A stretch of DNA of 64,000 bases from Takakia lepidozioides (GCA_030704615.1 CM060731.1:63530756-63594755); one strand, 5' to 3'. Positions 11,325 to 25,078 are shown, counted from the first letter of the stretch. Numbers and translations: made by a program. Notes: generated from the sequence alone by a model not told the origin.

Positions 11325-12976
11325 CAAGAGGAAGATTGAGAGTGGCCAGCTTGCGGCTACATAACTGGTCACTTGGTCCAATCTTGAAAAGGGCAGTACT
11401 ACAAGGGGAAGAGGCTGTTATTTACGTTAGCTCCGGCTGGCATTGTTTATATATATATATATAACAATTTTTATATATATGCGGCCCACCCCGGCAAGCC
11501 TTCCATAAGGCCGCTCAAACCCCACACGTGCCAATTTGGGGTAGTCACAGTAGAGCTATCTACGTCTACCAGCCATTGACCATGTCCATCCTCTCACAAC
11601 CTCTCTCACTGCAATTTGGTTGGTTCTTCCCACTTCTTTGCCGTCCACCTACCCCCTTTCCTCTCTCTACAAGTCCGACATTGCATCCCCCTTTGGCTGA
11701 CATCTTTCATGTTTTGGAACACGGGCCCTTCCTTGTCACCTATGGTTGGGGACCACCTTGCGGATATCTGCTAACCACCTGTCCACATTGCAAGATTTGT
11801 CTTTGAATTAGAAAATTGTAATAGGGTGCAGACGAGTGAAATATCAACTTCCAGCTAGTGACATTGCGGCCAATGTCGGAATGTATATATATCTATTAGT
11901 CAATAGTTGAGGTGGAGGCTTTAGAATCGTGACATCATCCCAGGACTACGGGGAATCATTTCAAAATCTACCCACAAAAGTTTGAATAAATTGAATAATG
12001 CAACATAACTTGTTGTGCGCACAATCATACATGAAACATGAAGTGCAAGCCATGGCTTTATGGTTTTGTTTGTAACGTAGCTGAGGCGATGCACACACAA
12101 TATCCCGTGAACTGCACTCCAACATTCCCCACGAATAATTTGACCTCCTCGCGCACGTAGCTACCTTACCTACAATACTTCCCTACGCATATAAAAGAAA
12201 ATATGTGATGCTGCAGTAAGGACAAAAAAAAATTAAAAGACAAATGAAGAATATATGCTGAAAGCACATTATAAAAAGAAGAGCACATGTCTCCGTACAC
12301 AAATGCAAAGATACTACGTACAAATATGGACAAGTCTCGACACTGAAAACGTGAATCTTGCATAGGTTTACCTACGTGTTTCACAACCCGCCCTATTCCC
12401 CTAATTCTCGAAATATTATATAAATATGTGGGGCAGATTAGTAGTATCTGCAAGGGGAGTACCACCTTACTTTATGGGCAGAGGAGGTTGATTGACAATG
12501 GTTGATTGACAATAATTTTGGTAAGAGCTTTGGGTAGCATATTATTCCGGTATTGAGGAGAATTACCCACCAATTCTTGCCATGGTGATTCAGCACAACA
12601 ACGGCTGCCATTTTTATATGCTGAATCGCGTGGGAACTCCGAGGATCCTTTAGCGGATCTTTCAGGGCGCTGGTATGAAACAAACTAGATAAAGTATTTT
12701 TCCAAAAGTTTGTTATTTTCGTTCCCCAGGCCTTTGCCCTCAATATCTAAAAAAAGGTCTAGATCATGGAACTTTTCGCGGACAATGAGATTGGGGGATG
12801 GCCATGAGTGCAAACTGCATTACCTATGGATCACATATTCATTGGCCACGATGGCTCACCCAATGGTAGGTAGTGCCATCAGTTTTTTATTTTTAAATTG
12901 TGATGATTTCCTGCCAATGTATTATTCTTTTATATATAATTTTTTGTATGGTTCACCGAATTGGTTTCAAATGGGA
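11325..12976. repeat. Large direct duplication, copy A
   Basis: From CAACAAGAGGAAGATTGAGAG to the GGTTTCAAATG near 12970, this segment is repeated in the same orientation starting at 13808. Shared landmarks in order are TACTACAAGGGGAAGAG, an AT-dinucleotide run (about 11446-11462), CCTCTCTCACTGCAATTTG, GGAATGTATATATATCTATT, and GGGGGATGGCCATGAGTGCA. By eye the two copies are roughly 85-90% identical. No coding capacity is supported. It may be two copies of an unrecognised element or a local segmental duplication. Confidence 0.8.
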
Positions 12977-13807
12977 ACACACTAGACATAGGATGGGAGT
13001 TGAATGGGTGCGTGCGAGCTGACCTGTGTGGACACCGGGGCTTGGCAGAGACCGGACGCCCTTGGCGGGGCCCGCAATCAAATCCCCACCCCCTCAGCCT
13101 CGCCCTTGTGCCTGTATTTATGGAATAGAAGCCTAAAGTGGTTGTTTGAATTTAACCCTAAATGCCCACCAAGCTTGGCAAAACGGGCTTCTGGGCCTAT
13201 TTCATTGTAAATTGTTCTTTCAGATCTACTTCAATTTTTATGAAATTGATGCCATAGAATGGTCCATGTCGTGGATTGCCAGAATTGGGCAACTGATTGC
13301 CCTGATTTTGGGTTAATACTTAAGTGTCAAACTGACCCAAAACGGGTCGGTCAGGTTTCTTGAACCATCCAGCTCTTACTGGGATTAACTCCGATTTGGG
13401 TCAATTTTGGCTCATTAGGTAGAAGAAAAGTTTTACACTAAATAACATCGGCCAATCTTCAATCTATATACATATACATAGAGTATGATCTCCAACTTTT
13501 CTGGCATGTTTTTGCGAGTCATCTTGCTAGAGTTGTTTGCATGGCAACCGCGGCCATGATAAGAAAAGATTTTCCAGCCGTCCTAAGGATGGCTAGCCCC
13601 ACACGCATCCCAATATCCCATGAATGCGCAGTAGCTTGCATGGCAGCCACTCCAGGGGCTGTAGGTAGGCTTGGTCTGAAGCACATGGAGGGTTGTGGAT
13701 GTTCAGCACCCTAGGATAATGTAAAGGATCCGGGGGGCAAGCTAGCCATAAAAGGTGTGGGGTGGGTAGAGGACATGGGCTGGTGAAAAGAGGGGTGGCA
13801 CCAAACC

Positions 13808-16800
13808 TGAGCAACAAGAGGAAGATTGAGAGTGGCTAGCCTGCCACTACGTAACTGGTCACAATTACATAGAGCCTGGGGTAGTACTACAAGGGGAAGA
13901 GACTACAAGGGGAAGAGACTGTTATTTATGTTAGCTCCGGCTGGCGTTATATATATATATATATATATATGTGGGCGGCGGCCCTATCCCATCAAGCTTT
14001 CCATAAGGCCGCTCAAACCCCACAGGTGCCAATTTGGGGTAGTAAAGTAAAGGTGTCTACCCTCTATCAGCCATTGACCCTCTGGATCCTCTCGCAACCC
14101 CTCTCACTGCAATTTGCTCGGTTCTTCCCATCACTTTGCCTTGCCACCCACCCTCTTCCCATCCATCACCTTTTCCTCTCTCTATAGGTCCAATGTCGGC
14201 TCCCCCTTGGCTACTTTGTATATGCACATTTCTTTGACCTTCGGACCTAGCCCAATAATCGAGCAAGATAGTATAGGCCTTCTCCCTTCTCACATACATA
14301 TAGATGAAGTGACAATGAGGTTGAAGAGATCCAGGCAGGTAGAATACGTGTCATGTGTGGGGAGAGTTTTATGTCACGAAGGTGTTTGTGGTGAGGCGTC
14401 TTCCCATTGGTGGGAGATGGTGGGATTGAGGCGACCGCTAAATTCCAACCCCCAAGTTTCCAATCAGGGACATCTCTCATGTTTTGGAACAGGGGGGATG
14501 GGGCCCTTCTGTGTCCCCTATGGTTAGGGACCACCTTGCGGATGTATCCTAAACACTTGTCCACTTGTAAGATTTGTCTTTGAATTAGAAAATCGTAAAG
14601 GTTGCGCATGAGTGTGAAATATCAACTTCCGGCTAGTGACCTCGGCCAATGTCGGAATGTATATATATCTATTAGTCAATAGTTGAGGTGGAGGCTTTGG
14701 AATCGTGACATCATCCCAGGACTACCCGAAATCATTTCAGAATCTACCCACAAACGTTTGAATAAATTGCATAATGCAACGGAACTTGTTGTGCGCACAA
14801 TCATACATGAAACATAAAGTGCAAGCCATGGCTTCATGGTTTTGTTTTTAACGTAGCTGGGGCGATGCACACACAATATCCCGTGAACTGCACTCCAGCA
14901 TTCCGCACGAATAATTTGACCTCCTCGCGCGGGTAGCTACCTTACCTCACTTCCCTCCGCCTATACAAGAAAATACATGACGCTGCAGCAAGGACAAAAT
15001 ATTTTGAAAGACAAATGTAGAATATATGTTAAAAGCGCATTATAAAAATGAGACAACATGTCAAAATATACAAATGTGAAGATACTACGTACAAATATGG
15101 ACAGCTGTCGACATTGAAAACATGAATTTTGTGTAGGTTTACCTATTGAAGCATGTCCTATGCATACGGTGATGTACCACACATAAAATACAATCATATG
15201 TTCTACGCACCTACTCTACACAATCACGTGTTTCACAACTTGCCCTTTCCCCTAATTCACGAAATATTATATAAACATGTGGGGCATATTAGTGGTATCT
15301 CCGGGCAAGGGGAGTACCACCTTACTTTAGAGGCGGAGGAGGTTGACCGACAACAATTTTGGTAAGAGCTTTGGGTGAGTTTAGCATATTATTCCAATAT
15401 TGAGGAGAATTACCCTCCAATTCTTGCCATGGCCGAATCAGCATGCACAACAAGGGATGCCATTTTTGCATGCTGAATTGCAAGGGAACTGTGGGGATCC
15501 TTTAGCGGATCTTTTAGAACAACAAACTAGATAAATTAATATTTCCAAAAGCTTGTCATTTTCATTCCCGAGGCCTTTGCCCTCAATATCTAAAAAGAAG
15601 TCTAGATCATGGAACTTTTCGTCCACAATGAGATTGGGGGATGGCCATGAGTGCATTACCTATGGATCACAGATTCATTGGCCACGATGGCCTACCCAAT
15701 ACTGCCATCAGTTTTTTTTTTTTAATATTGTGATGATTTCTTGCCAATGTATTGTTCTTTTATATGTCATTCATTTTATTTTATTTTAAAGAGGGATTGT
15801 AGCCCTTTAACTTTATTGAATGGTAAGAAAAAAGTAACCTTACAAAGCCATAGGGCTGAGAAAGAAGACATTGCTCCAGGCACTAAGCATAAGAAGGTGA
15901 GGGAGGGAGAAATTAGTAGGAAGAGAGCAGATCATAAGGAGATAGCAGACAACGCACAACCTGATAGCACAGATAGAATGCTAAGAAGAAGCAAATCATA
16001 GAAGATTACATAATGCTCCCTCTCTTGCATTTGGGAGCATCAAAAGATAGCTGAGCCTTGGACTTGCCCTTCCTAAAACTACGTCTATGCCCAATTAACC
16101 TCCGAATCTTCAGCATTTTTTGGGGATGGCCTGGCACTAACCGAGCCGCCAGCAGATAGGGAGTTCGTCTCTCCATTCGATTGTCGAGTCCGAAGACCTC
16201 CAAGAGATGATTCGCCCTTCCCCCCAAAGAACTATCAGAAGAAGAGAGCGTGCAATTGGATTCTTATGCCATTGCCGCATTGCCGAATAGCTGCAGACAA
16301 CACAACCCAAGCCCCTCAGACAAAACGTCTGAGTATAGGTTCACTTTGATAGAGCAGAGAACACCTTGTTTTCCAGATATGTCAGAGGGCAATTCCCCTT
16401 ATGGTCTCCCACACCGAACAAGAAGAGTAAGAGATACCACCATTAAAGTTTAAAAGCGGGGCAGCTTCAAAGAAGAGTAATGAGGCGTTCCAATTGGAGT
16501 AGAAAATGCAATGCGTCTCCAAATTGCAGTTTTAAATGCAAAGGGAGAATTTACCAAGCAATGCTCAATGCTTTCTAAGTGATCGAGATCGCAAGAGATA
16601 CAGTGAAACGGAGAATCAGCAAAGAAGGCCCCAACTGGGATTCTATTTACTAGCCTCCACAGAAAGGCTGATATTTTAGATGATCCATGTTTCCTCCAAG
16701 TGTCGGCCCACACCGATTTCCAAGAGATAGGATGACCAGGGACATGGGCCCGTCTATCAACCCACTTTCGATCGAAAATGTTGTATAGGCATCAATAGGT

Positions 16801-17034
16801 TATAGCCCAACTTCACGGTATAACCAAAGAGGTGATCGTGTTTTTTGTTCAATCCAAATCCACTCTCCGGGATCAAATTGAAGCATTCTAATAGGAGCAA
16901 AGAGAAACCAAATGAAGTTGCATTGAGCACAGTGCCGAATGTCAAGGGGAGGAACATGGCTCGATTTCCAAATATGATACAGAAGACCCTAATTATGTAA
17001 TTCTTTTTATGGTTCACCAAATTGGTTTCAAATG
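13808..17034. repeat. Large direct duplication, copy B (with insertion)
   Basis: This copy matches 11325-12976 but contains extra blocks: about 200-250 bp near 14250-14460, about 80 bp near 15148-15232, and a 1.2 kb LINE insertion (about 15773-16993). After the LINE, homology resumes with ATGGTTCACC(G/A)AATTGGTTTC and ends near 17034. A duplicated short phrase (GACTACAAGGGGAAGA) near 13890-13918 is also specific to this copy. Confidence 0.8.
15773..16993 (-). mobile_element. LINE fragment inserted in duplication copy B
   Basis: On the minus strand, codons at 16713-16450 encode a reverse-transcriptase-associated zinc-binding domain (zf-RVT type): SSKISAFLWRLVNRIP is followed by CISCDLDHLESIEHCL. 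This is the C-terminal part of plant LINE ORF2. The 3' end is at low coordinates, where the minus strand reads an A-rich tail (AAAATAAAATAAAATG). Near-identical ten-base words flank the insert (TATGTCATTC at 15763-15772, TATGTAATTC at 16994-17003), and copy A of the duplication gives the empty site. It is 5'-truncated, with stops throughout, and not active. Confidence 0.7.
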
Positions 17035-18290
17035 CAGCAATTGCTGTTTTAATACTATTATTTTCTATCGAGGTTTAAATATAAAATGTTTTGATTTTAT
17101 ATTTTATATCGATTTTTTTATTCTTTTCCTCAGGGAGTATTGTCACTATCGAACGGTTTTCATTTTATACTTTAAATATTTATAATTTTTGTTTCAATAA
17201 AATCAAGACCGCCAGATTCAACCTCCCAGTTGTGTAATTGGGGTGGAGCCATTACGTGAGTAGCCACTTGATTCATTTTGATTGCAAATATATTTCATGC
17301 GGAAACAATAGGAATATTGTAAGAACTAAATGGAGGCATGCAATCTGACGGTACTTTCGTCGAATTCACATAATGTTGGCTCCTTGAGCTTTGTTGATTA
17401 AAAAAATGGTTACTCGATTGGTTTCTGGTAGAAATGGTTATTGGTTATGTAACCCTCCCATGTTGCCCCGGGTACGGCCATTATAATTTGTTTATCGTCC
17501 AAACGGAAGGTAGTAGCCCTTCAGGGTGGAATTACACCATTAGTTCCGTGCGGTTTGAGAAGAGTTTTTTTCCCCTTCCTTCCTTCTTATAGGATTCAAT
17601 ATTTATTTATATTCTAAAAATAATTAAAACTACATCGGATCTTACTATACACCATATAATTTTTTTAATTAAGAGTTATTATGAATTTCAAAATCAAAAC
17701 ATATTCAATCAATTAATGATACTGTTTGTACTATAGAAAGAAAATCCAGCTAGAGCTGACATAACTAAGAGGCCCTTCATTTTATGGATATGTTTGCTAT
17801 CAATGATTTGTTCTATGAAAGTTTCTATAATTAACAAGTAAAATTAAAATATTTAAACATAGAGACTAAATAGATGCATACATCTAATATCTATCATAGA
17901 CTTTGTTGATGTGTATATATAATATGTTAATATATCTATATTTTTAATTTTCCAAAATATGAAAAAGACAAAAGTCCAATATTAAGAGTTTTGACATTTC
18001 ATTAGGTGTTGTAATTATCACTTCTATAATATATGTATGTAATTCGTAATATATTAATAAACTGAAATGTGCTCACCACTCTTTGGGTTTCAAAAACTAT
18101 GCAAACCAATTATTTCTGTTTGTAATTAATATTTAGAAGTGATGTAACATTTACATTGAATACGTGAATCTTCAGAAGAAAGAAAGAAAATAACGTTAGA
18201 GCATATTTGACAATAAAATTACTCTCATAATCCAAACGTAGTTTGGAACTTTTTTCTTTTCTTTTGAGCTTTGTTTTGTTTTGTTTTGGG
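17035..18290. other. AT-rich unassigned DNA
   Basis: No gene or element recognised. The interval is very AT-rich, especially 17590-18100, with no long open frame. Confidence 0.5.
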
Positions 18291-18297
18291 CAACTTA

Positions 18298-18580
18298 AGA
18301 AATGACGACGATGACGTCCTACGAAACGGGGCGATGGTGGTGTGGCACTATGGCACCCTTTTCCTGTTCTGATTCTCATAATTCAGTTTTTTCCGCATAC
18401 AGCCCAAAGATGACCATGATGATGTGGCTGACGATGACGTGTCCTATGAAACGTGGCGACAATTGTGTGGCACAGTGGTGGTGTGGCACTATGGTAGCCT
18501 ATTCCTGTTCTAATTCCCACAATTCAGTTTTTTCTTTCCGGGTAGTAAGAAATGACGACGATGATGTGGCTGACAATAAC
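18298..18580. repeat. Imperfect tandem duplication of about 130 bp
   Basis: The phrases GACGATGACGT...CCTA(C/T)GAAACG, GTGGTGTGGCACTATGG, CCTGTTCT.ATTC and AATTCAGTTTTTTC each occur twice (about 18305 and 18431; 18339 and 18477), and AAGAAATGACGACGATGA occurs at both edges. The spacing varies between 126 and 138 bp, so the copies carry indels. Confidence 0.7.
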
Positions 18581-18599
18581 TAGTCTCTTACTGAGACTT

Positions 18600-21500
18600 T
18601 TATGGAATATATAATCCATTCCCACCTGCCCATCTTTTTGAAAACAAAACCAAAAAACAGTTAATTAATCTACAAACCACTTTCCAATGAGTCAAGGTCA
18701 ACTTTGACTACATGCGTACATCCTAATTTTTGAACAACAAAAAAGTAGGTCAATAGGCATGGAACATGAGTGAAGTATGAGTGAGTGATGATGGCGGCAA
18801 TCTACTGTTTATCTCGTTCAGATTTCGGTTGCATAAAATTCCCACATTGGATGTGTAGCTCTAAGTTGCCCATTGATCACTCCATTATAAATGAGTTGGA
18901 CTTGGCATCCATGACTTTCAACGAGAACCTTCACCTTATAATCTTTCAACCACCCACACCAACTACCTAGACTAATGGATATGGTCTTCTAAGGCCACGG
19001 CCGCACTAGCCGGGGCTAAATAGCCAAATTGTGGTTAGTTAACCATGTCTACAGGGCGGCCGCACTAGTGTTTGAAGAGAGGGTTCTTGATCCCTCTGTA
19101 GACTTGTATTTCTCTTGTCAACTAGTACAATCAATCCACTTAGGTCTGGATTTTTGTAATTTTAGCCCCAATGAATCATGAGGGCCTATGAGGCAGAGCC
19201 ATGAGGTGGGGCCATGAACGGGGTTATTACTACTCTCCTCTACAATGTGCTAAAAACGAACTTGGTACGTCCATAAACCCACCACCCACCCGGTTTCCAC
19301 ATGAGAATGTTCTTAGAGTAAGGGTAGAGCCACATGACGCACGGTTTAAAGCCTATGCAAACCATTTGAAAAGATCTGAAAAAAAAAACATTTTGAAATT
19401 TGAAGGGTACATATGAATAATGATCTTGCTTGATGCACTAAGGACTAGATAGATTTTGTTTTGTGGAATTTTGTATGCATCGTAACTGACTCCAGTAAAT
19501 GATTGGCTGTCAAAGAGACCATTTTTTTAAGGTTCTGAAAGATCAAGAATGACTGTATCTTTATCTTGAGAGTATTGCCATTGTCACTAATTGGTGTTGA
19601 TATTGTATGGTGTTTTCCAAGGCAAACTCACCTCTAAGCATCCTAAGCTGTTGGCCTAGAAATTTGGTGATGGCTTAGCAAGGCTGTATTGTCCAATTTT
19701 TGTCGTGACAAGACCCCCCTACATCTCTCTTTGATTTCCAGCATACTTAGTGGTTCTCGTATACATCATCACCTAGTTTCTTTGCTTCTAGCTTTGAGAT
19801 AACTAGATGATTTACAAGAGTACTATCATGTCATTGTGAATCACAGGGCTCATTGACAAGAAAGAACCTGCATGGATTTGTGAGCTATAGGAAAATGATC
19901 ATATGATCTACCCTTGCGTCCAATTCCCGCTGTCCAAGCTGCCTTTGGCTTACATCAAGTTCACTAAGGAGTTTCATAACCTTGTCTAGACCTTGGACAA
20001 TATGGCCATACTGGAGAACTCAGAAACGGTGAGAATGTTGTCTTACGACTGGATGAATAATGAAACTGGCTCTGATTACAAACAGAATAGGAAAGTACTC
20101 TGACAGACTACATGAGTATTACAAAAATATGAATGAGATACTTGAGCAAGATGCATAAGACCTAGCACAATGGGATAAAGCCACAGTTGGGCGGGTACAC
20201 GGGTTAGAGCCGGTTCTCAACCTGGGACCCATGAACCTACCTCTCCGATTATGTAAAATGGAGAAAACCCTCATTGGACCCTATTTGGCCCAATCGCTTG
20301 GGTGGTGGGACCTATTTAATACCTTGAACCACATGTAATAAGTGTGACCCCTACCTGCTTTGCACCCGGCCCATGCCCTTTCAAGTATGGTGAAACCCCA
20401 TTATACACTAACACATTAATATTTAACTCTAAAAATAGCGTTAAATCGTTTTTGAAAATAGAGATGAAATCATAGTTAGTATGTAATGGTCAATAGTATG
20501 TTAGGGTATTATCATTCTAGAAGTTTGTGTTGACGGCATGATTCAGCTTTATCCTTACTACCATCAAAGAGCCGTCATGCGTAGATTGTGTTGCCGCCAA
20601 ATGGTGAAATACGAGGAAGCAATGTAAAGACTATTGACATGCAGGTAAGCTCTTCGATTTCACTGTCAATTTTTGGCATGCGACTCCACGGTCTATGTAT
20701 TTGTAGATCAGTTGGTATAGACATCAAAATGAGGATTCAAAGCTCATGTGTTACTGAGTACATTACAAGTGATGCAACTTATAATTTGCTTGAATACATA
20801 GGATGAGAGACCATTCCAACTCTTGATGGCAAGGAGGGAACAAATGGAGTTGATGAAGGACAAAACGCAACCTTGTGACAGCCATTCTTTTAGTGGCGAA
20901 TAATCGCCAGATTTCGACCTCGCGTGGGACTTGGCGACAGGGGTAAAGGGAAATCAGGCTGAAAAATCATCACTTTTCGCCAAAACCTGATCTGATGGGC
21001 CCACCATTCGCTAGAGGGGCAGCCACAGGGAGGCACATGGCGCCATATTGAGTGAAGACAGTTCACAGCAGAGGAGCCAGATCCCAAGTGCATGACATCG
21101 CCGCATTCCGAGTGCGCGGGAGGACGTGGAGCCAGCTATGTTGCCCATTTTTGTACATATATATATATGGGTAAGTATAGTATAATCTGGATAGATAGAT
21201 TTTGTAGTGGTATCACTATAACATGTGTATGGGTAGCTTAGTAGTAGAGATCTTCCTTCCTAGCCATTCGACTTGTTGTTCAAATCCTAACACCTCAACG
21301 TTTTTTTGATAGCAACCTGGTTTGGATGATAAAGTTCTTAAATATGAAAAAGGTGGCCGCGGAGGAGGGCAAAAGGGTGACTGCAGAGGAGGATGATAAT
21401 CAAAAGGGTGGCAGAGGGTTACAAAAACGGAATGAGAATGTCATTTATGCATTGTTTTTGGGATGAAAGGACACATGTCAGCAAGTTTAGGGGACCCAAA

Positions 21501-22820
21501 AAAAAAAAAAAAAAATCCTAAAACACACATCTTCTTCCTTCTTTCATTTTTTTCCTCTCCTCTCTTTAGGCCTTAGGGTTGCTTGCAAGTTGCAGAGCGT
21601 GCTTTCGCATGCACTTTATGTTAGTATCAGTAATCACTCAAGGCTGCGATTGAAGAGAGCAAACATTTGATACTTCTTATCTATGTGCCATGTAGCATTA
21701 GGCAGGGCCAGGGTTCAAATATGCCACTTAGTGTAGATTGAATGAAATGCAATATAAGCCAATTTAAGGTTTTCTACTTATGAATGGTGGTTTAAATTTT
21801 TTGGTGGTATTTGGCATAATTTCTGCCTAGTCTCCAATGATGCCTAAACCCTCCTGGGTTATTCGCCTCAACAAGTTTACTAGGTTTTAGGTTCATTCGC
21901 CCAATACCCATTCAAAATCTCATATTATCGCCAGCCATTTCCACTACGCATTTTGTACAAGCGCCAGACATGCTCCTCTAAGGTTCTAATGGATGCCACT
22001 TGTGCTACAATGTAAATACCTTAAAAGAAACGCTGCCTTGTGATGATAGATGAAGGAACGTACAACTTGCACAGCTGCATTTGAATCAACGTTTTTGGGT
22101 CCCGTACAGTAGAACAGCTGTAAAGTGGGCATTCTACATTATTAACAATAAATCAGCTGTAGATCACGATCGAGCTAAAAAAACTGTGGTGCCTAACATG
22201 TCCTGGAGATCATCGAGCACATAGTACCTCAAGTAGCTCAAATGAGAGAATGACATTATCCTAGCACGGGCCAGACGCAGTCCCAGACCTACAATAAAGA
22301 GCATGATATCACATCGTTGAAGAAACATGTACAACAAGAACATGGTGAGGCTTTTAACAAGTACAAAGCTATTTAAAAGATGGAGAAACAATATACGATA
22401 TCAAGTTGTGAAAATAGTAAGAAAATGAAAGCTCCACCTCCAGGCTCTATCTCTACCATTTTTTGGTCTAGCAACCCATACAAAGAAAATGACTGTGCTC
22501 AGCAGATCGTTTTGTACATAATTAAGGGTTTCAGACCTAAGTGTCCACCGTAGAAAACCCTTGGCTCAAAAGAATCGTTATGCGACAATGTCCATGAGTG
22601 GTATTTCCATCTCGTTGCCTTGGTTGGTGAGGTCATTCCTCGAATGGTCTCTGCTACAATGGAGAAGTATGTGTTGTCAGCACTAGCTTGTTGTGCAACT
22701 GTCACAACATAATTCGATTTGTGGATGTCCAGGGGAGGCGTTGATACATTTGCTCTTGTGATAAATTTCATAGATGAGGCATAGGTGCCTTGCCCATTTG
22801 TCCTATTTGAGGAACACGAC
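18600..22820. other. Mostly unassigned eroded DNA
   Basis: No intact gene. A plus-strand stretch at about 19857-20160 reads as broken coding sequence (pieces such as FPLSKLPLAYIKFTKEFHN and MLSYDWMNNETGSDYK with interspersed stops), but I do not recognise the family. Around 20840-21000 and 21840-21960, TTCGCC and GGCGAA words recur, suggesting DNA-transposon ends. An 18-base A run lies near 21499-21516. Minus-strand frames at 22164-22391 and 22499-22822 have no recognisable domain. Confidence 0.4.
21231..21300 (+). mobile_element. tRNA-like SINE head, isolated
   Basis: A-box-like GTAGCTTAGTAGTAGAG (from about 21233) and B-box-like TTGTTCAAATCC (about 21276-21286) lie about 40 bp apart, as in a tRNA promoter. 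No convincing body or tail was found, so this may be a degraded SINE or a chance match. Confidence 0.35.
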
Positions 22821-24406
22821 ACAACACACTACAAGAAAAGGGGGGCCTTTGCGACGCCCGGGCCACGCCGCAGCGTCGGGAAAACGCCCACTTCCGGCAC
22901 GGGGCAGGTGCCGAATTTGCAACGCCCGGCCGTCGCCCGGTAGTCAAATGGGCGTCGCCAAAAAGACGTCGCAAAAATGCGACGTATGGGGTCACGAGCC
23001 CCCGCCCCAACTCCCGCGACTGCCGGACGTCGCTTTTCTGGCCGTCCGCGCCGATGGCAGGGGCCTCCTTCCAACGACGTCTCGCCGTCGCTGCCCTCCA
23101 GCCAACGGCATTAGTGGGGGCGATGGCGTGGCGTCGCACCCCTTTTTTTTCTAACCTGCCCGGGAGTCCCATCCTAAAACCCAAAAACACGTGGCGTAAG
23201 CCGGATGGTACGCCAAACGACTATTGGGCGTGGCAAAAAAAAAACAGCGAGCGCAGGAATCAGGCTCCGCCACACCCGGGCGTGGGTTTTCGCAATGCTC
23301 TGGCGTCGCTTGCTTTATATTTAATCAAAAAAATAAAAGACGTGGCGCAGGCAGGGTGGCGGGCTCCGCGACGTGCTTGCGACCCCCGAACCAAAAAACA
23401 TGACTAGTCCTAGTCCATGTAGGTCCCAGTGTCAGCCTACTGAACCTTTGTGAGCTTTTCAGCTCATTTCCTGTAAATATATTTCCATCTTTCCATCTTC
23501 CATCTTATTCATGTGTCGCACCGTCCTCACCTTCGATTCATGTTTGCTCAATTGTGTACCTGCTAAATCAGAGAAATGGAAGCTGTAAGGTCTCTCATCC
23601 CCAAAAACAAAACCAGGCAAAAAAACAAAAACCACCCCCAATTCATCCCCAAAATCAACCCCCAACACCCCCCCACCAGGCTGGCCTTGCGACTGCAGGA
23701 CGTCGCAATTGGCGACTTGTTTTTTGGGCGGGGGTCGCAAGCCGCGACGATCGGGTGTTGCAAATCCCATTTGCGGGTGGCAACGCCCGACACCCCCATC
23801 CTCAGAGGAGGACTCAGAGCTATCCGATGAGCCTGATGACTCCGCGCCCTTTGCCAGAGCACCTAAAGGAGGCGGCGTTCCCCTAAGTCCCACAGAGTTC
23901 TCATCCAATCCCTAGCCATGACCCCCAACCTCATCCATACTAGTGCCCTGTAGCGCACTCATCCCCTCCGTGTTGGCCATGTTCTTCATGAGGGATTGTC
24001 AACCATGCTCCTTGGCGTAGTTGTACTCTACCGGAGATGGCTTCCTCTCAAACGCGCATTGCTACACATGCCACAAGTTAAAGTCAGTTCTTCACGATGA
24101 TGGAGCTAGAAAGAAGACATAACAAAGTCCATAGGGAAGTACGACTTACAAATCGCAAGATAAAACCCTTGGATCCGCCGGCGCCCCACTTGTGTGTGGA
24201 TTCATGCTTGTCAAGGCGGATTGTTGTTGCTTCGCGTGCCCGCTCAAATTTGGCCTTGTTTGCCGCATCATTCTCTCCCACAATGAGTGCATCCCACGAT
24301 ACCTATGTCCCCCCCCCCCCCAAAAAAACAATTAGAGAATTACACACATATGTTGCATCGAATCCTCCTCATTAATGCACATGCGACAAATGGAAGGTGA
24401 AATGAT

Positions 24407-25078
24407 TCAGGATTTGCCAACCTGTGTAATTCCATAAGGTGGTTTGGGTATGGCCCCCTTTTCCATTGCCCTCCGAATGATCTGTCTGGCACGGTACCTC
24501 CTGTCCTTCAAGTTTCTCCCCACTATCTCCATCACCCTTGTGTCACTCCAATTGCCCGAAAACCAATGGTCTAACTCACGGGCATACGCCCGCTTCGCAC
24601 CAAAGTGCCGATCAGTCCACTCAATGTGCAAAGGGAACCACCTCAATGCGAGTTCGAAGGTTGGCTTTTTCATAGCCTCCCAGAACGCACCGCAGGGGTC
24701 ACCATGGCGATTCACCTCCACCGGTGGCACCACGATCTTTGCCAACTCCACTACTTGTATCGCCAAAGCCATGTTCTTCTTCCCACCCTCTCCCTTCTTT
24801 GTAGCCTCCTTCCCCTGCTCCTTTGTTACCCCACTGCCCTCCCCCGCATGCACACTCACCCCTTCCTCTCCATGGGACTTCTTCTTCTTCTTCTTCTTCT
24901 TTTCCTTCCCCTTCTCCATGACCATCTCCTTCCCCTTCCCCGCTACTTCCTCTCTCTCCTTCTCCCTCTCCCTTCTCTCTCTCTCCTCGGCAGCCCCTTC
25001 ATTGATGGTAAAAGGGATCTCGGGAGGTCGAAGCCTCTTCTTCTTACCTTTGGTGTTCGGGTCCTTCATGAACACCAC
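24407..25078 (-). CDS. Element-borne hypothetical protein, Lys/Glu-rich
   Basis: The 223-codon minus-strand frame has a strongly charged N-terminal third (runs of RERE- and KKKK-type residues over roughly 25-75). A compact, tryptophan-containing region follows from about residue 130, with HIEWTDRHFGAKRAYARELD and WFSGNWSDTRVMEIVG. The lysine run comes from a CTT microsatellite at 24878-24902 on the plus strand. The frame lies inside the CACTA-like element and probably is one exon of its gene, together with the frames at 25449-26045 and 24170-24330. Layout and charge are reminiscent of the second (TNPA-type/Ptta) product of En/Spm elements, but I cannot confirm that family by eye. The opposite strand is also open here; that is a shadow of the simple repeats. 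Confidence 0.4.
   Translation of the reverse strand: MVFMKDPNTKGKKKRLRPPEIPFTINEGAAEERERREREKEREEVAGKGKEMVMEKGKEKKKKKKKKSHGEEGVSVHAGEGSGVTKEQGKEATKKGEGGKKNMALAIQVVELAKIVVPPVEVNRHGDPCGAFWEAMKKPTFELALRWFPLHIEWTDRHFGAKRAYARELDHWFSGNWSDTRVMEIVGRNLKDRRYRARQIIRRAMEKGAIPKPPYGITQVGKS

Noticed and set aside
20690-20750. tRNA-like word pair (TAGATCAGTTGGTATAG, then GGATTCAAAGC)
   Set aside because: The B box is poor and there is no body or tail shared with other copies.
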